64,000 nt of DNA from Oncomelania hupensis (lineage: Eukaryota > Mollusca > Gastropoda > Littorinimorpha > Pomatiopsidae): positions 87,334,502 through 87,398,501 of the forward strand of contig CM072513.1 in NCBI GenBank assembly GCA_036898135.1. Direction: 5' to 3'. Position 1 is the first letter of the stretch; each line of letters begins with the position of its first letter. A program made the translations under genes and the position numbers. Under the pieces are notes generated by a model. That model searched no databases. It was not told the origin of the DNA and saw only the letters and a program-made list of their open reading frames with translations. This document shows, piece by piece, positions 10,452 through 62,377 of the stretch.

Positions 10452-11729
10452 CCTATCCTATCCTATCCTGTCCCGTAACCCGGAGGTCGTAGGGGCACCA
10501 CAGATGATCGTTTAACCAGCATACTCCATCTTTCTCTGTCCTCAGCAGCCCTGATGGCTTCGCTCAGTGTCAAACCAGTTTATTCTCGAATGTTGTCCTC
10601 CCACCTCTTTTTCGGTCTGCCTCTTCTTCTACCTCCTTGCACTGTGCCTTGCAGAATAGTCTTTGCAAGGCCTGATGATCTGGTGACATGGCCATACCAT
10701 CGGAGTTTACGTTTCTTCACCACTGTGAGCAGGTCATCGTGTTGTCCAATGGCTTGTGTGATGGTCTGTCGGACTTCGTCGTTGGCGATGTGTTGGGTAT
10801 AGGAAATGCCCAGAAGTCTTCTGTAGCACATCATCTCCATGCTTTGTATTCTTCGTTGGAGATCTGCTGTGAGGGTCCATGCTTCGCAAGCATATATGAA
10901 GATGTAGATGACAAGGGAGCGCAGCAGTCTTACTTTGGAATGTAGACTGATGGTCCTGTCTTTCCAAATGGGCTTCAACCTTGTCAGGGCAGCAGTTGTT
11001 TGTGCGATCCTGGAGAGGACTTCCTGTCGGTACTCATTGTCTGATACAATGGCTCCTAAATATTTGAAGCTATGCACTGTGTTGAGGGATTGGCCTTGGA
11101 CTTTGATGTCCGTGTTGATGCCACTGGTGTTGTTGGTCATCATTTTGGTCTTCTCTGCACTTATTTCTATTCCATAGGCTCTGGAGGTGGTGTCAAGCCT
11201 CTGTACCAGCTGTTCAAGTTCTTGTTCCTCTCCAGCCAATCCATCAATGTCATCTGCAAAACGAAGATTGGAGATTGCTCTACCCCCTATGCTGACTGTG
11301 CCTTCATGATCTGCAAGAGCATGTGACATGATGCGCTCTAGGAAGATGTTGAAGAGTGTTGGAGAGAGTTGGCATCCTTGACGCACACCGATTGTTGTTC
11401 TGAACCAGTTCCCGATGTCGCTGTTGTGGAGGACTGCACTGGTAGCCTTGTCATACAGGATTTTGATGACTTCAATAATTTTAGGGCTGATGTGGTACAC
11501 TTTCATTGTTGCCCATAGAGCTGCATGCAAGACTCGGTCAAACGCCTTCTTGAAGTCTATGAACACATGATATAGATGTTGTTGGTGCTGTAGGTATTTC
11601 TCACAGATTATTCTGAGGTTGAAAATCTGCTCAGTGGTACTTCGCCCTGCCCTGAATCCTGCTTGTTCTTCAGCTATGATTTGTCCAGCTTGGGGTTTCA
11701 ACCTGCTGAGTATTATTTTTAGGAGGACC
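10452..11729 (-). mobile_element. RTE-like LINE copy A2, with TSD
   Basis: Same family as A1 in reverse orientation, truncated within one or two bases of the same 5' point. A perfect 11-bp target duplication, GTGCTTGACTT, lies at 10441-10451 and 11730-11740. The (GGATA)n tail is at 10452-10475 read on the minus strand. Confidence 0.93.
10580..11701 (-). pseudogene. LINE reverse transcriptase fragment with nonsense codon
   Basis: Encodes the same RT C-terminal region as A1 (catalytic F-A-D-D retained). The Trp codon after N-I-R-E has become TAA at 10580-10582, cutting about 40 residues off the end. Otherwise very close to A1. Confidence 0.85.
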
Positions 11730-11740
11730 GTGCTTGACTT

Positions 11741-12920
11741 ACTAATTTTTAATCTCCTAGTTTTCTTATCTTTACTACGTCAGGATCTTGCGATGGATTG
11801 TATGCGTACGTAGACCGGACCTCGGTTTATATTTTAGTTGTGTCCGAAGAGTAGTATGAAGAAGCTGATCGAAGTGATGCCAAAGCATGTATTGTTATGG
11901 CACAAAAGTCAAACAATGAGAAGTCTTGTATTGTCGGTTACCGTCCAACGAAAGCCCCAAATTAAACATCGCACAACAATCACCTATAGATTAGTAAACC
12001 CAGCTGTTTATGAGTGCCTGACTCTCCTTAGAACCGGAGAAGGTAAATGTGTCGGAGATTGGGAAACGCTTTCATGAAGATTGACCTGACAAAAAAGCGA
12101 GAAAGGCCATCTACATCCGAAACAGGCGCCTGACTCTGAAAGTAGGGATGGCGAAGCTTTAAGACGTTGACTCTCTATATGTATACACACATAGTATAGA
12201 GAGAGGCGCTCTCAAATCCATTTACGGGCGCCTGTGAATAAAACCTCCTTACTTCCCCACATCATACTACAGAACGTGGGAGCCGTTTTGTGTTTTAATC
12301 ACAAGAAGAAAACCAGAGTGTCGAGTCGTGCGAGTTTGATCATGATTTATGGGCAGAGGCTCTCTCAAATATGACCACATGCATGTGCAATTGGCGCTTG
12401 TTGACTTTCTGTGGAGTTCAGTGTGAGTGCCACTTGGAGTAACAACAAATACTGTCCCACTATGACTTTTGGTCTCGGAAGAGAAGTAGCTTAATTCGCG
12501 TGAATTTTAATCGCACAAGTATGCCGCTACACCAAAAAAAAGTATATTAAAACTTTGAATATCTGTGGAAAAAAAATAGAAAGAAAGAAAATTAATAGGG
12601 AGAAAAAAAAAGTGTGTGCAAAACGCGGGTAATAGTAGCTTTACGTTCTAAACAAAATAATTATTTAATACGGTTTAAATATATAGGTCAGACATATAAT
12701 TCTGTGTGTACGGCGACACAATTGTACGAATGGAAGTCTTTCATACCACACTGCCAAGAGTTCTCTGCACTCAAGGTAGTAGCAGTCCCGTGCTATTCAC
12801 ACTTTTCTGCTATCCTATGCACCAACGGGAATCCCCTCATGTGAAACATACTTCCGGTTTCTTTCTCCGCGTATTGTTTATCCGAGTGTTGCAGTTTATT
12901 ATCCCTTTCTATCGCCAGTG
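11741..12920. other. no recognised gene
   Basis: Unique-looking AT-rich sequence. Small ORFs only, with no domain I recognise. Confidence 0.4.
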
Positions 12921-13165
12921 GCGCGCCTAAACCCTACCTACCTAACATTATTTGTGATTTTTTGAAATTTTTGCTGGGGTAGCAAACCGGAGTACCCGGA
13001 GAAAACCCCCGAGACGTTGCCCGAGTCGAAAGTAAATAATATTCGGAGAAACATAACGCCCAGATGCTGGCTCGAACCCACACCTGTCAGGCGCCATTGG
13101 TTTCTGGTTCGTGGACAAGGCAAGTTAGTCCCGCCTTAGCCCACTTGGCCACAACGCTCGCCTAA
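12921..13165 (-). mobile_element. tRNA-derived SINE (C-type)
   Basis: Read on the minus strand it has an A-box-like TGGCCAAGTGG and a B-box GGTTCGAGCC, followed by a conserved tail containing GGGTTTTCTCCGGGTACTCC. The same unit occurs at 54582-54810 (-), and the tail is shared with several other SINE copies here. Confidence 0.75.
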
Positions 13166-13554
13166 CATAGTCAACTACTTCGTGTTTTGTGAAGGTTGCG
13201 ACGGCGAAGCTATGGAAAACTACAAGAGTCTGTTTCACTTTCTGTCGATGATCGACGCACCTCCGAAGTCGCCACAAATACAGGCCTCTACGATTGTTTT
13301 TTGCATCCTTTCACTGAGCATGTACTTCACCGTTTTTATACTTATCCCACTCGTTTTCTGGCTCTAACAATCGTCGTTTTCGGCAATTTGCCATATTTAA
13401 AAGTCACGCATCAAGCTTTGATAAAAGCAAAACAAGCCAGACCGGAACTTGGTTTCATTCTAACCTCGTTTTAATTTATAATGGCGATACCCACGAGTTT
13501 TTATGAGAGGTGCCGGAAAGTTGTGAATTGCTGATTAAATTATTGTTTGAAATA

Positions 13555-13675
13555 TAGTGTGTGTGTGTGGAGGGGAGTGGGGCGTGGGTGTGTGTGTAAG
13601 GGGGGGGGGGGACGTGTGTGTGTGTGTAAGGGGGGGACGTGTGTGTGTGTGTAGGTGTGTGTGTGTGGGTGTGTT
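13555..13675. repeat. (GT)n / G-run low-complexity tract
   Basis: Alternating GT runs broken by G runs. Confidence 0.9.
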
Positions 13676-14035
13676 TATTGTGCTGCACTATTTCACGTTG
13701 AACTATATTTCATCCTAGGCTGGGAATGGTTCTGCACTTAAAAGTAGAAGAGAGGTCCCTGGCACTGATAAGATATGATTGATGGCCTACTCGATAATAC
13801 AGCGAAAACACAGCATGCGTGTTAAAAATGCCTGAACGGGGGGAACGCAGAATGTTTCCCATCTACCTTGGGCAGCTATTTCATCATATGAATGCTCTAT
13901 TACCCCCACCCCCACCCCACCCCCCCACCCCCCAAAAAAAGTAATTAAAATGTGTGAAATTCACGGCCAATTAATTAATTAATTTATTTATTTATTAATT
14001 TCTTTAATATTTCTTTCATTGCATTATGTGGCTTC

Positions 14036-14125
14036 GTAGAGCAGTGATCTGGGCACAGGCTAGCAATGTTTCATGCTAAGCAACGTCGGGCGGGGCTAGT
14101 ACTTGTATGGGTGAACACGCTGGAA
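14036..14125 (+). repeat. 5S rRNA-like fragment (5S-derived SINE or pseudogene)
   Basis: Contains GCTAAGCA, GTCGGGC and TAGTACTTGTATGGGTGA in the order and spacing of the 5S rRNA internal promoter (A box, intermediate element, C box), with differences from a functional gene. The 5' half is not recognisable. A 5S-derived SINE (SINE3-like) or a dispersed pseudogene are both possible. Confidence 0.7.
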
Positions 14126-14129
14126 GGGC

Positions 14130-15625
14130 AGCCACCAAAGGACACACACATAAAAAAGATTGAAACAAGCGCACGACATACCCCGGTCTACTCAGCTGTG
14201 GATGTTATGAATGGATCTGTTTGAAACCCGGGAAGGTCAAATAGTTTGGGAGACAGGAGATAGGTACCACTCGCATTAAACTGGCCTAGAGAAAAATGAG
14301 CCTTTGTTTGATCGTTCTTAAAGAGCGCTTTTTTTCCAGCTCGAGATCTGCTCAGGGCGCTGGCCGATACAGGATCTAACTCAAGCCGCCACGAGGCGCT
14401 AATTATTGGTTGAGTATAGATCTAAATATTACTTGCGTTGCAGTACAGATAGGTTTTGTTTGTGGGTGTGATCATTATGTGGTGGTAGATGAGGATATTC
14501 TGTATGGCTGCGTGTGCGTGTAGCTCGCAGTGACAGAGATACAACACTACCATAGCAGGATGTTGTCATGTTGTAATGGGTTTAGCAGTGTTTGCATAAA
14601 CTGTGCAGCTGCCAACAACCTTGATCAACACTTGAAAACAGACACATCATAAAGTCTCAATCTGGGTGCCTTATAAATGCCTCCAAGGATTCACGCTATT
14701 GATCATTATTTATGATTTATGATTCAACGTATTAGCTTGTCCTGATGTTTGTATTTTATTTATGACAGCGTTGATACATATTTTAGGGAGACAACTCGTT
14801 GTATAAAAAGAAACTGAAAACAAGTAGTCTTCTCCTTTGGAGGCAGTTTGTTTAGGATCGTCCACGCATCAGATCCACGGAGGTAATATTGTCTTATAAT
14901 TATGTCTTTAAATAATTGACTTCGCAATTTGCTTTTAGTATTATTCGATGCAATATGTATATTGTGACTATTTGGCAGGACTGAGGACTGGGTCAAGCTT
15001 GGTTAGCCATAACACCGAACGATCTTCAAGTTCTTCATCCTCCAATCCTGTTAAACCGACCTTCGTCTATCACCGGCTGAGGACTACATGGGACTTGCTA
15101 CTTGTGTACGGAGATTAAGATTCATGGTGTCAACAGCCTGATTCTCATGGCTGTCGATTCTAGGCATCTTGTTGTCCCCTGACTACTCTGGAACTATAGA
15201 GTATCAATTGATCAGACGGAGAACTGTGTTTTTGAGAATTTCAAGTATACTTGGGTTATTTAAAAACTCGTTTCTATATCTTTTACACAGAGCCAAAAAA
15301 AAACTGTGTCAAAACTAAAGACACATATTGAATGTGCTTTAAATCTAGCTGTTTGGCTGCGGCTTCTGCCTATAAAAACGTAGACGTAACGAGAAGGGAC
15401 ACATTAGGGAAGCCAAAGACTTTCAAAATCAAACCTTTTGTGAATTACAGAAGAAAAGTTTCCTGTGTTTTAGATTAAAGGTGTGATTTGTACCGAATGA
15501 TTTTTTTTAAAAGATCTAAAGTGTGTTTGTGCGCCATCTTCAAATTTATAATTTTAGATTTAAAGTGAGTGTAGTAATCACGATCCAAGAATAGTCAATA
15601 CAAACAGACAAATCAACATTTTATC
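14130..15625. other. upstream region of the LRR gene; no other gene recognised
   Basis: Contains a minus-strand K-type SINE tail at about 14310-14420. I see no clear promoter elements for the gene starting at 15626. Confidence 0.4.
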
Positions 15626-53249
<37,624 letters not shown>

Positions 53250-53306
53250 CACGATGCAGAAGACTGAGAAAACGATAGAATGATGAACGACACATGAACT
53301 TTTGAA

Positions 53307-53312
53307 AATAAA
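53307..53312 (+). terminator. LRRC74: polyadenylation signal AATAAA
   Basis: 58 bp after the stop codon of the LRR gene; the gene's likely 3' end. Confidence 0.65.
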
Positions 53313-53609
53313 AGATAGTGCACAACCCTACAATGGCGACAAAAGATGTTTCAGCATGGAGCACAATATTTTGAAAGTAGCTAAAATGTGAAGAAAAAAA
53401 AGGGGGAGGGGAAGGGGTAGGGGGGTGGGGGGCAGTATTTAGCAATTATCTATGCACACTGATTCTGATGTATTTGCCGTGAATGGTATATCTTGAAACA
53501 AGATGGACTGGAGACGTTTCTGAAGAACGGTAATCAATAAGGCCTATAATATAACTATCATAAGACACTCAGCTCTCAACAACAGTGTAGTATCGTCAAC
53601 TGTCAACTC

Positions 53610-53830
53610 GGGGTGTCCTGCTAACACAGTGGATAGTGCAGCTGGTTTCCTTTGCCGAAGGTCGCGGGGTCGAACCCCGCATGGTACGACCGTACGTGAC
53701 TTAGGTACCAGACGTTTCAGGACACCGAGGGTTTTTCCCGGGTACTCCTAGTTCCTCCCTCCCGTCAATAATGGCATTGGATACAGTCAGTGATCAACAT
53801 TTGAAAACTAACAATTGATTTCTCTTCCTA
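53610..53830 (+). mobile_element. tRNA-Arg-like SINE
   Basis: Head with AACACAGTGGATAGTGC (A box) and GGGGTCGAACCCCGC (B box and TPsiC stem), tail with GACACCGAGGGTTTTTCCCG. Same family as 26200-26400. Confidence 0.8.
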
Positions 53831-54581
53831 CTTCTGTACTAGCGACCTCTTTAGATCGTGGCGCTTTGAGTTCGATTGAAGAAAAAAAAAGCGCGTGATA
53901 TAGCATCCTGTATTATTGTTAGAACTAAACGTGAGAGAAATAAAGTGACCCCGTGATAAAACTGCTATACTGCTATCCTGTAACATGACTAAACCACTCT
54001 ACTCCAGGCTATACCAGTACTATTCAGTCAAGACTCCCAATGCAGTAAAACGACGTTGAATGAAATCATAGTCTCACTCAATCCAAACTCATTTAAGGCA
54101 AATAAACATTTGATATGATATAATCTTATAGCCTACAAAGGCTACTTAATCTTAAGACGATGGATGTGGAGCGTGGAGTTCGAACTATTGGGGTAGACCG
54201 GATATGGTCCGTCCCCCGGGGCAAGTCTGTCACTTGCATGTTAGTCTATTCGTCACCCATGCGGATTGAAACTCGGCCCGCTGCTTTACTCAAAGAAAGC
54301 ACGGCAGCCGCAATAGCAGCGCCATCCAGGACTCATTAGTCTGGAGTTAAAATCTATTAATAATTATGTTTAACAATTATATTGACCGCGGCGATGATTG
54401 TTATTAAATGTTTTAAAAATGATTTGTGTGAGTAATAGGTTTTCAAATGACACAGTTCTAGCCAATCAAATGTACGATGGATTATTTTATGTAATTTTGG
54501 TTTTGATTTTTAACACTTTATTGTCCATTTTTGTCGGGAAATTCATGGCCACAGCATCTGGGAAGGCGTAGTCGCAGCCTG

Positions 54582-54810
54582 CGGCGCGCCCAAACCCAAC
54601 CTACCTAATATTAGTTGTGTGTTTTTGAAATTTTGCTGGGGGAGCAAACCGGAGTACCCGGAGAAAAACCCCGAGAGGTTGCCCGAGTCGAAAGTAAATA
54701 ATATACGGAGAAACATAATGCCCAGATGTTGGATCAGTCAGGCCCCATTGGTTTCTGGCCTGTGGACAAGGCAAGTTAGTCCCGTCTTTGTCCACTCGGC
54801 CACAACGCTT
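54582..54810 (-). mobile_element. C-type SINE copy
   Basis: Matches 12921-13165 over its whole length, though the B box region is deleted. Confidence 0.75.
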
Positions 54811-54954
54811 GTTGTTGTTGTTGTTGTTGCAAAAGCCAGGACATATACATTGGCAGTGAGCACTGGCCATCTTACCGTTGTTATTAGTCTGATGGTTGTT
54901 TCAGTGTATAGTTTTCCATTATCTCCCATCCCCGCCAGCTAGGATCGTGTTTAG

Positions 54955-55080
54955 TCGTCTGAGCGTCAGACTGTGGGCGGCTCCAATCAAATCCTGTACT
55001 GGCCAGCGCCTTGAGCATCTTTTGAGATGTGAAAAGCGCTATATTAAAAGGATAAATTAATATAAAATAATAATAAAAGC
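54955..55080 (+). repeat. K-type SINE tail
   Basis: CCTGTACTGGCCAGCGCCTT followed by GAAAAGCGCTATATTAAAAG. Confidence 0.65.
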
Positions 55081-56140
55081 GTTGTTTAATTTATTGAATT
55101 TATTGACGATTTTTACTGCGCACCAAGACTGGTACAGTGATGGTGTTCGAAGTGAACAGGATCGAGGATTGTAGCAGTGGGTATCTTTTATTGTTATCGT
55201 TCAAATGTCGTATTTATGCTGTTGATATGAACATCATTGCCATTGTTAGCATGTTATTATAAGTTATCATTACCAATCTCTAAACTCACCTCACGACTAT
55301 GTTTACACTAATATTTCTTCTTTCCTCTTTTTCTTCTCTGAAATTGTCTGAACTTGACTTGTGTTCCATAGTGTAATCTGCTGCCACAGCGTTTGGTGAC
55401 AGTTCTGTGAATTGGATTATAGATTCCTTTGTACAACATATCCCACTCATTCGTTGGTTCATAATTAAGTTCCTTTGTAGACCTACACCATATTTAATCA
55501 GAACATTGTTTTAATTTGCATTGCCGGCAAGCACGAGATTAAAATAAAGATGCCCAGTTCAAAGGATTTGTTTATATTTTTGGCGAAACTGAAATTATGC
55601 TAAACTTGGCGTTTTTTGTTATTACATTAAAAATTATAATACAGTGGACTTTTGTTTCCCAAACTGACTACTAAGTGTTGATTTTTCCTGTTTTTTTACC
55701 TCTGTAGGTAAACTTAGTTAGACTCGGTCCTAGCCAGGGACCACTTGACGCAGTTAAAAGAACTTAGAAACAAATGGGCTTACTGACTTATACCAAACCG
55801 TACTTATAAAAATAGGTTTAATCTTATTGTTTCCTCAATGGGTAACACTCATTGTGAATATTTAAATGATATACCACTCTGAATTGGTAATAATGAAGAA
55901 CTTTAATTTGAACTCATTTGTAAAGTTGAACGAAATGCGTGGTCGTACATGTAATTTGGTTTAATGTCATTGTCATTTTAATCAATGTGAATGGTAGATT
56001 GAGACGTGGTTGTTTATTTATTAATTTATTAATGTATGTCTATTTATGTACGTCAAGTTTCTGCTGATAATGCCTGGTGCTCAAGATATCGTGTGATCAA
56101 TAAAGATTGTAAATAAGAATTGTTGTTATTGTCACCTTCG
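55081..56140. other. no recognised gene
   Basis: AT-rich, no ORF of interest and no recognised repeat. Confidence 0.4.
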
Positions 56141-56142
56141 CA

Positions 56143-56156
56143 TTCTACTACTACTG

Positions 56157-56228
<72 letters not shown>

Positions 56229-56241
56229 ACTACTACTACTA

Positions 56242-56273
<32 letters not shown>

Positions 56274-56275
56274 AA
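56143..56275. repeat. (TAC)n microsatellite
   Basis: About 42 units with two AAC interruptions. Confidence 0.95.
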
Positions 56276-56299
56276 ATAATAATAATAACAATAATGGAT

Positions 56300-56470
56300 G
56301 CTACGTACGCGCTTTTCCCCAAATTACCAATCAGGTTCAAAGCGCGTAGAAACCCCTCGATGCGATGAATCGTCTTGTACCTAAGTCCCATAAGTGCGCG
56401 GGAATAGAACCCGCGACCTTTGGCATAGGAAACTGGCGATTGACCCGCTGCGCCATGAGGCCACCCCATC
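56300..56470 (-). mobile_element. tRNA-Arg-like SINE
   Basis: Minus strand: TGGCGCAGCGGGTCAATCG (A box) and GGTCGCGGGTTCTATTCCCG (B box), then GGGACTTAGGTACAAGACG. Same family as 26200-26400. Confidence 0.8.
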
Positions 56471-56473
56471 ATT

Positions 56474-56474
<1 letters not shown>

Positions 56475-56526
<52 letters not shown>

Positions 56527-56555
56527 AAATTATTATTATTATTATTATTATTATT
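56475..56555. repeat. (AGT)n-(ATT)n microsatellite
   Basis: About 17 AGT units then ATT units. Confidence 0.95.
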
Positions 56556-57280
56556 ATAATTAGGGGTTGCTTATGTTCGTGCATAGGCAGTACACGATTT
56601 GAAAGCTTCTAATTAGCGGCAGTTATCCCAAACCGTGACGTTGGCTACATTAGTTTGAAACTTTCACAGGATTATCTCCCGTCTACATTTCGCTCTTTTT
56701 CCACGAAGTAGACAAAATGTCAACATCAATCTGTCATGACGTCTGCAAAGCATAGTAGTCCCAACGTTCGCAATTGGGAGCTGACCGCAAATGGATGATA
56801 TTTACTCTATTGTATTATTCTTGTTGTATTGGTATGAACAAATAAAATGGATGCCAAAGGTCACGAGGGCAAAGAACGGGGCCGTGTTGTTGTTGTTTTT
56901 AATGAAAGTTTGACAATTCAGATTTCTTTGAAAACTGGGGTAGAAAATTGTGTGATTTCTCTACTACTTTTCAGATATACAAATTAACTTCACACTATTA
57001 TGCAATCAATAAAACAAAGAAAAGCTCACTTTTTGAATTCTTTGTATTAAATGAACAGATTTTAAACACAAAGAATTAAACCAGTTTCCTTTTTTAAACG
57101 TCTCGGTACGAATATATTCCAACATGGAAAATGAACATCACTGGAACAAAACGTGACTTGTGTATCTCTGAAGCTGCATTTGACTGGAGTAACGGTACAC
57201 TTTCTATGCTATTAACTTTCCATGGGCTCATTTGATTTGTGTTGTAAATGGTAGAGTATTTATTACACACACACACACAC

Positions 57281-57519
57281 GTACACACAGCCGAGGTTAC
57301 ACAGTATTATCATGACTTTCCCGAAACGCCACATACGTTGTGCTGACAATGGGTCATATTTCTTCCCCATTTTTAAGTACTTTGAAGTGTTCGAACCCTA
57401 ACCCTAACACAGTCCTACCCTAACTGATCATTGTTCTGACGTCAAAACAAGCAGACATGTCAATACAAGTTATGTAGATGTTAACTGATTTGTCCAGATA
57501 ACACTGTATAAGTGCACAC
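57281..57519 (+). repeat. dispersed repeat with telomere-like core, copy 2
   Basis: Matches 16842-17099. The CCCTAA core here is shorter (57393-57424). Followed by (CA)n. Confidence 0.85.
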
Positions 57520-57538
57520 ACACACACACACACACACA

Positions 57539-57585
<47 letters not shown>
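57515..57585. repeat. (CA)n microsatellite
   Basis: About 35 units with one CCC break. Confidence 0.95.
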
Positions 57586-57587
<2 letters not shown>

Positions 57588-57835
57588 TGCAAGCGAAACA
57601 TTAAATTTTCCCCTAATTTTCGGTTCTGGCGCTGTAATGCGGCGGCCACGCATTACCTGAGAGAGTAACGCAACGCGAAATTCGCCCGAATGGATAAAAA
57701 ATATTATCCAAGATCCAAAACGCTTTTTTTAATTGAAAAACCCCAGGGTTCACTGTTTGGAGACTTTGTCCACTGCAGCTGTCTCGCACCATGTCAAACT
57801 TTCACAGGATTACCGACGGAACTGAGGACCCAGCG

Positions 57836-58297
57836 AAATGGCCATGTGTATCTATGGCACAAATCCCCAAATGGCCATGTGTATCTATGGCACAAATCCC
57901 CAAATGGCCATGTGTATCTATGGCACAAATCCCCAAATGGCCATGTGTATCTATGGCACAAATCCCCAAATGGCCATGTGTATCTATGGCACAAATCCCC
58001 AAATGGCCATGTGTATCTATGGCACAAATCCCCAAATGGCCATGTGTATCTATGGCACAAATCCCCAAATGGCCATGTGTATCTATGGCACAAATCCCCA
58101 AATGGCCATGTGTATCTATGGCACAAATCCCCAAATGGCCATGTGTATCTATGGCACAAATCCCCAAATGGCCATGTGTATCTATGGCACAAATCCCCAA
58201 ATGGCCATGTGTATCTATGGCACAAATCCCCAAATGGCCATGTGTATCTATGGCACAAATCCCCAAATGGCCATGTGTATCTATGGCACAAATCCCC
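57836..58297. repeat. perfect minisatellite, 14 x 33 bp
   Basis: Fourteen identical units beginning AAATGGCCATGTGTATCTAT and ending GGCACAAATCCCC. 33 is a multiple of 3 and the unit has no stop in several frames, so ORFs of 165-228 residues appear on both strands. They have no other coding support. Confidence 0.97.
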
Positions 58298-58304
58298 AAC
58301 TGCA

Positions 58305-59640
58305 AACCATTAGCTGCAGAGAAGAGGAGATCTTTTCTATCCTGTCCTCTTTCCTCAGGGTACTACATCTAACAAGGATTCTATCCCAGGTGCAGCTGTC
58401 AATAAACTCCGGTTCCATCTCTCTAGGCGAGACAACTCTACCACCTGTGTTTTACACAAACTTGTTGTCTCCCTTTCAAAGGATGATCTCCCTTCCAAAT
58501 GTCTCTCGATCTGGGCCAAAGTAGTTGTAGTTAAAGTCCCTTCGCCCTCTCCCACACAATGGTTCTCGCTACGTTAGTGTGAAACTGTCACAGGACGTTC
58601 CTCTCCATTTCCCTCCCTTCCCTCCAGGTCCAAAATGTTGTTCACTGTGTGACGCTCTTTCAAAATAAAAAGAAATTTAAAAAGAACGCGAGGAGAATTA
58701 GAAAGCTATCGAGCTAGAGAAGCTTTTGACCTTTGAACGTGCTAGACAGGTGTCCCGTACGAATAGATATCCGTCTGTCTACATTTTTCTTATCTATGTA
58801 AATCACTCGGGGAAGGGGGAATGGGGAAAAGAAAGAAAGAAGAGACTATCGTATAGATAGATAATTATATGATCAATGGTTTGGATTCATTGTTCGTCTA
58901 GTTGCGTTACAAGACACAAATTCTGGTTGGCTGGAGTAGCAAGTACAAAACGAGATTCTCGAATTCTAATTGGTTGAATTAGCTAGTAACGAGAACTCGA
59001 ACAAACCTTTTTGCAGACGGTGCTACAGAGCTAAACAAGAAACAAGGTTAGACACTGCTGCATATTTTAATTTTTTTATTTTTTATTTTCATATTTAATT
59101 AAAACAACAATTGTTTATCATTTATTAAATTTTTTTCCCTGTTTATATTATAATCATTTTATTGTTTTGGATATAATTTTACGTATGGTTTATTTATACT
59201 TGTTTTCTCTTATCTTCTCTCTCTCCATCTCCCCCTCTCTCTTTCTTTCTTTCCTATTTTGATGATTTTATAATTATGTCGTAACTATTTATTTCTTTAT
59301 AAGATTTTTACGTTATTTTCTTTGATGTAGGCCTAGTATTTCAAATTTATCTATGCTTTTTTTGGGTCTTTCTTTTCTTTTCTCCTGTCTTTTCTTTTCT
59401 TTTCTATTCTTTCTTTCTTTCTTCGAACCTCGTGGTGGGCATGATAACAGTGGCCATTTTAAAAGGGTCCGTCATAGCAGTGTTATTGCTCTGGTGGTTC
59501 AGTGTTGATTTAGATCCATATCCCTCCTATCCCTTCGTCCCTGTCATCGTTATCTTCGTCTGTCATATCGCCAATGGTGGATAAGGAGGTTACACTTCAA
59601 GGTCCATTCATTCAATCATTGTTTTTATTTGATATTTGTA
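58305..59640. other. no recognised gene
   Basis: Pyrimidine-rich patches. A J-type SINE tail at 59475-59590. GTGTGAAACTGTCACAGGA at 58577 resembles blocks at 56655 and 57793. Confidence 0.4.
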
Positions 59641-59645
59641 TGTAA

Positions 59646-59870
<225 letters not shown>

Positions 59871-60315
59871 AACTCCTTGTTTCTGAGAACATGCAAAAAC
59901 ACTGTTTAAAATTGACGGAAACATCGGAAATATGCTTCAAGGGTTAGGGTAAGGGTTAGTTAAAGATCTATCCCAAGCCCTTGCACTAACCCTTTTCTCT
60001 AGAAAAATGCACCTTTTCTGTCCCCAAAACCCATTTGCCTCCTTGGATTCTTAAATTGTATGAAACCAAGTGAGGACACTATCCGGCGTCAATAAACGGT
60101 TCGAAAACATTCTCAAACGGTTCATAAAAGTCAGTTGACCTAGAAACAAATACAGCGTGACCTAATTCGTCGCCTAGAGGAGACGAAATTTACTTTTTCT
60201 TGCGTTTTCAAAGTTACTTTGGAACTGGAGACATTCGCATGTTCCCAGATAGCAAAACTGTGTTCCCAGATGACCGTACAAAGACAAATATGCCTTGTTT
60301 CTGGAGACATTTATA

Positions 60316-61824
<1,509 letters not shown>

Positions 61825-61994
61825 TATGTAATATTTGTTTATACTTCTTTCTTTCATCTTTTTAAATTTTATTTTATTTTTTTTTCCTTTCTTTCTTTAG
61901 GTTTAAAAAATATATTTATTTTATTTTCTGTCCTGTAATTGAACCATTTTACTTCATGTATTTATTTAATATTCGTTCTTTTGTGTTTTATTGC

Positions 61995-62090
61995 ATTTTT
62001 GGCAAAGATTTGAGGCTTGAGTTAGATCCTGTATCTACCAGCGCCTTGAGCAGCTCTTGAGCTGGAAAAGCGCTATATAAGAATGATTAA
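61995..62090 (+). repeat. K-type SINE tail
   Basis: GTTAGATCCTGTATCTACCA, then CAGCGCCTTGAGCAGCTCTT, then AAAAGCGCTATATAAGAATG. Confidence 0.7.
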
Positions 62091-62270
62091 ATAAAAAAAA
62101 TAATAAAGAAATAAACTCATGATGCCCCGTCACTGGACGCTGTGAGCAGGATCACCTCAAATTAGATATAATACATAATAAAAAAATACCAAGTGCCGTC
62201 AGAGATCAGCAGTTAGGTTGCACTATTTGTAAGGATGTCACTACGGTTGATTTTATGCAAATGCACTGCA

Positions 62271-62377
62271 CTGAGCGAAGCCATCAAGGTTGCTGAGGAC
62301 AGAGAAAGATGGAGTATTCTGGTTAAACGATCATCTGTGGTGCCCCTACGACCTCCGAGTAACGGGACAGGATAGGA
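62271..62377 (+). mobile_element. RTE-like LINE fragment A7 (107 bp)
   Basis: Matches the last ~107 bp of A1 with a two-unit GGATA tail. Confidence 0.87.

Noticed and set aside
13182..13474. Small membrane-protein-like ORFs
   Set aside because: Two overlapping frames of about 60-90 aa with hydrophobic stretches but no recognised domain, start context or splice links.
57690..58524. Overlapping repeat proteins of 165-228 aa on both strands
   Set aside because: They exist because the 33-bp unit is stop-free in several frames. No start context, domain or non-repeat coding sequence supports them. Kept only as a finding about the minisatellite.
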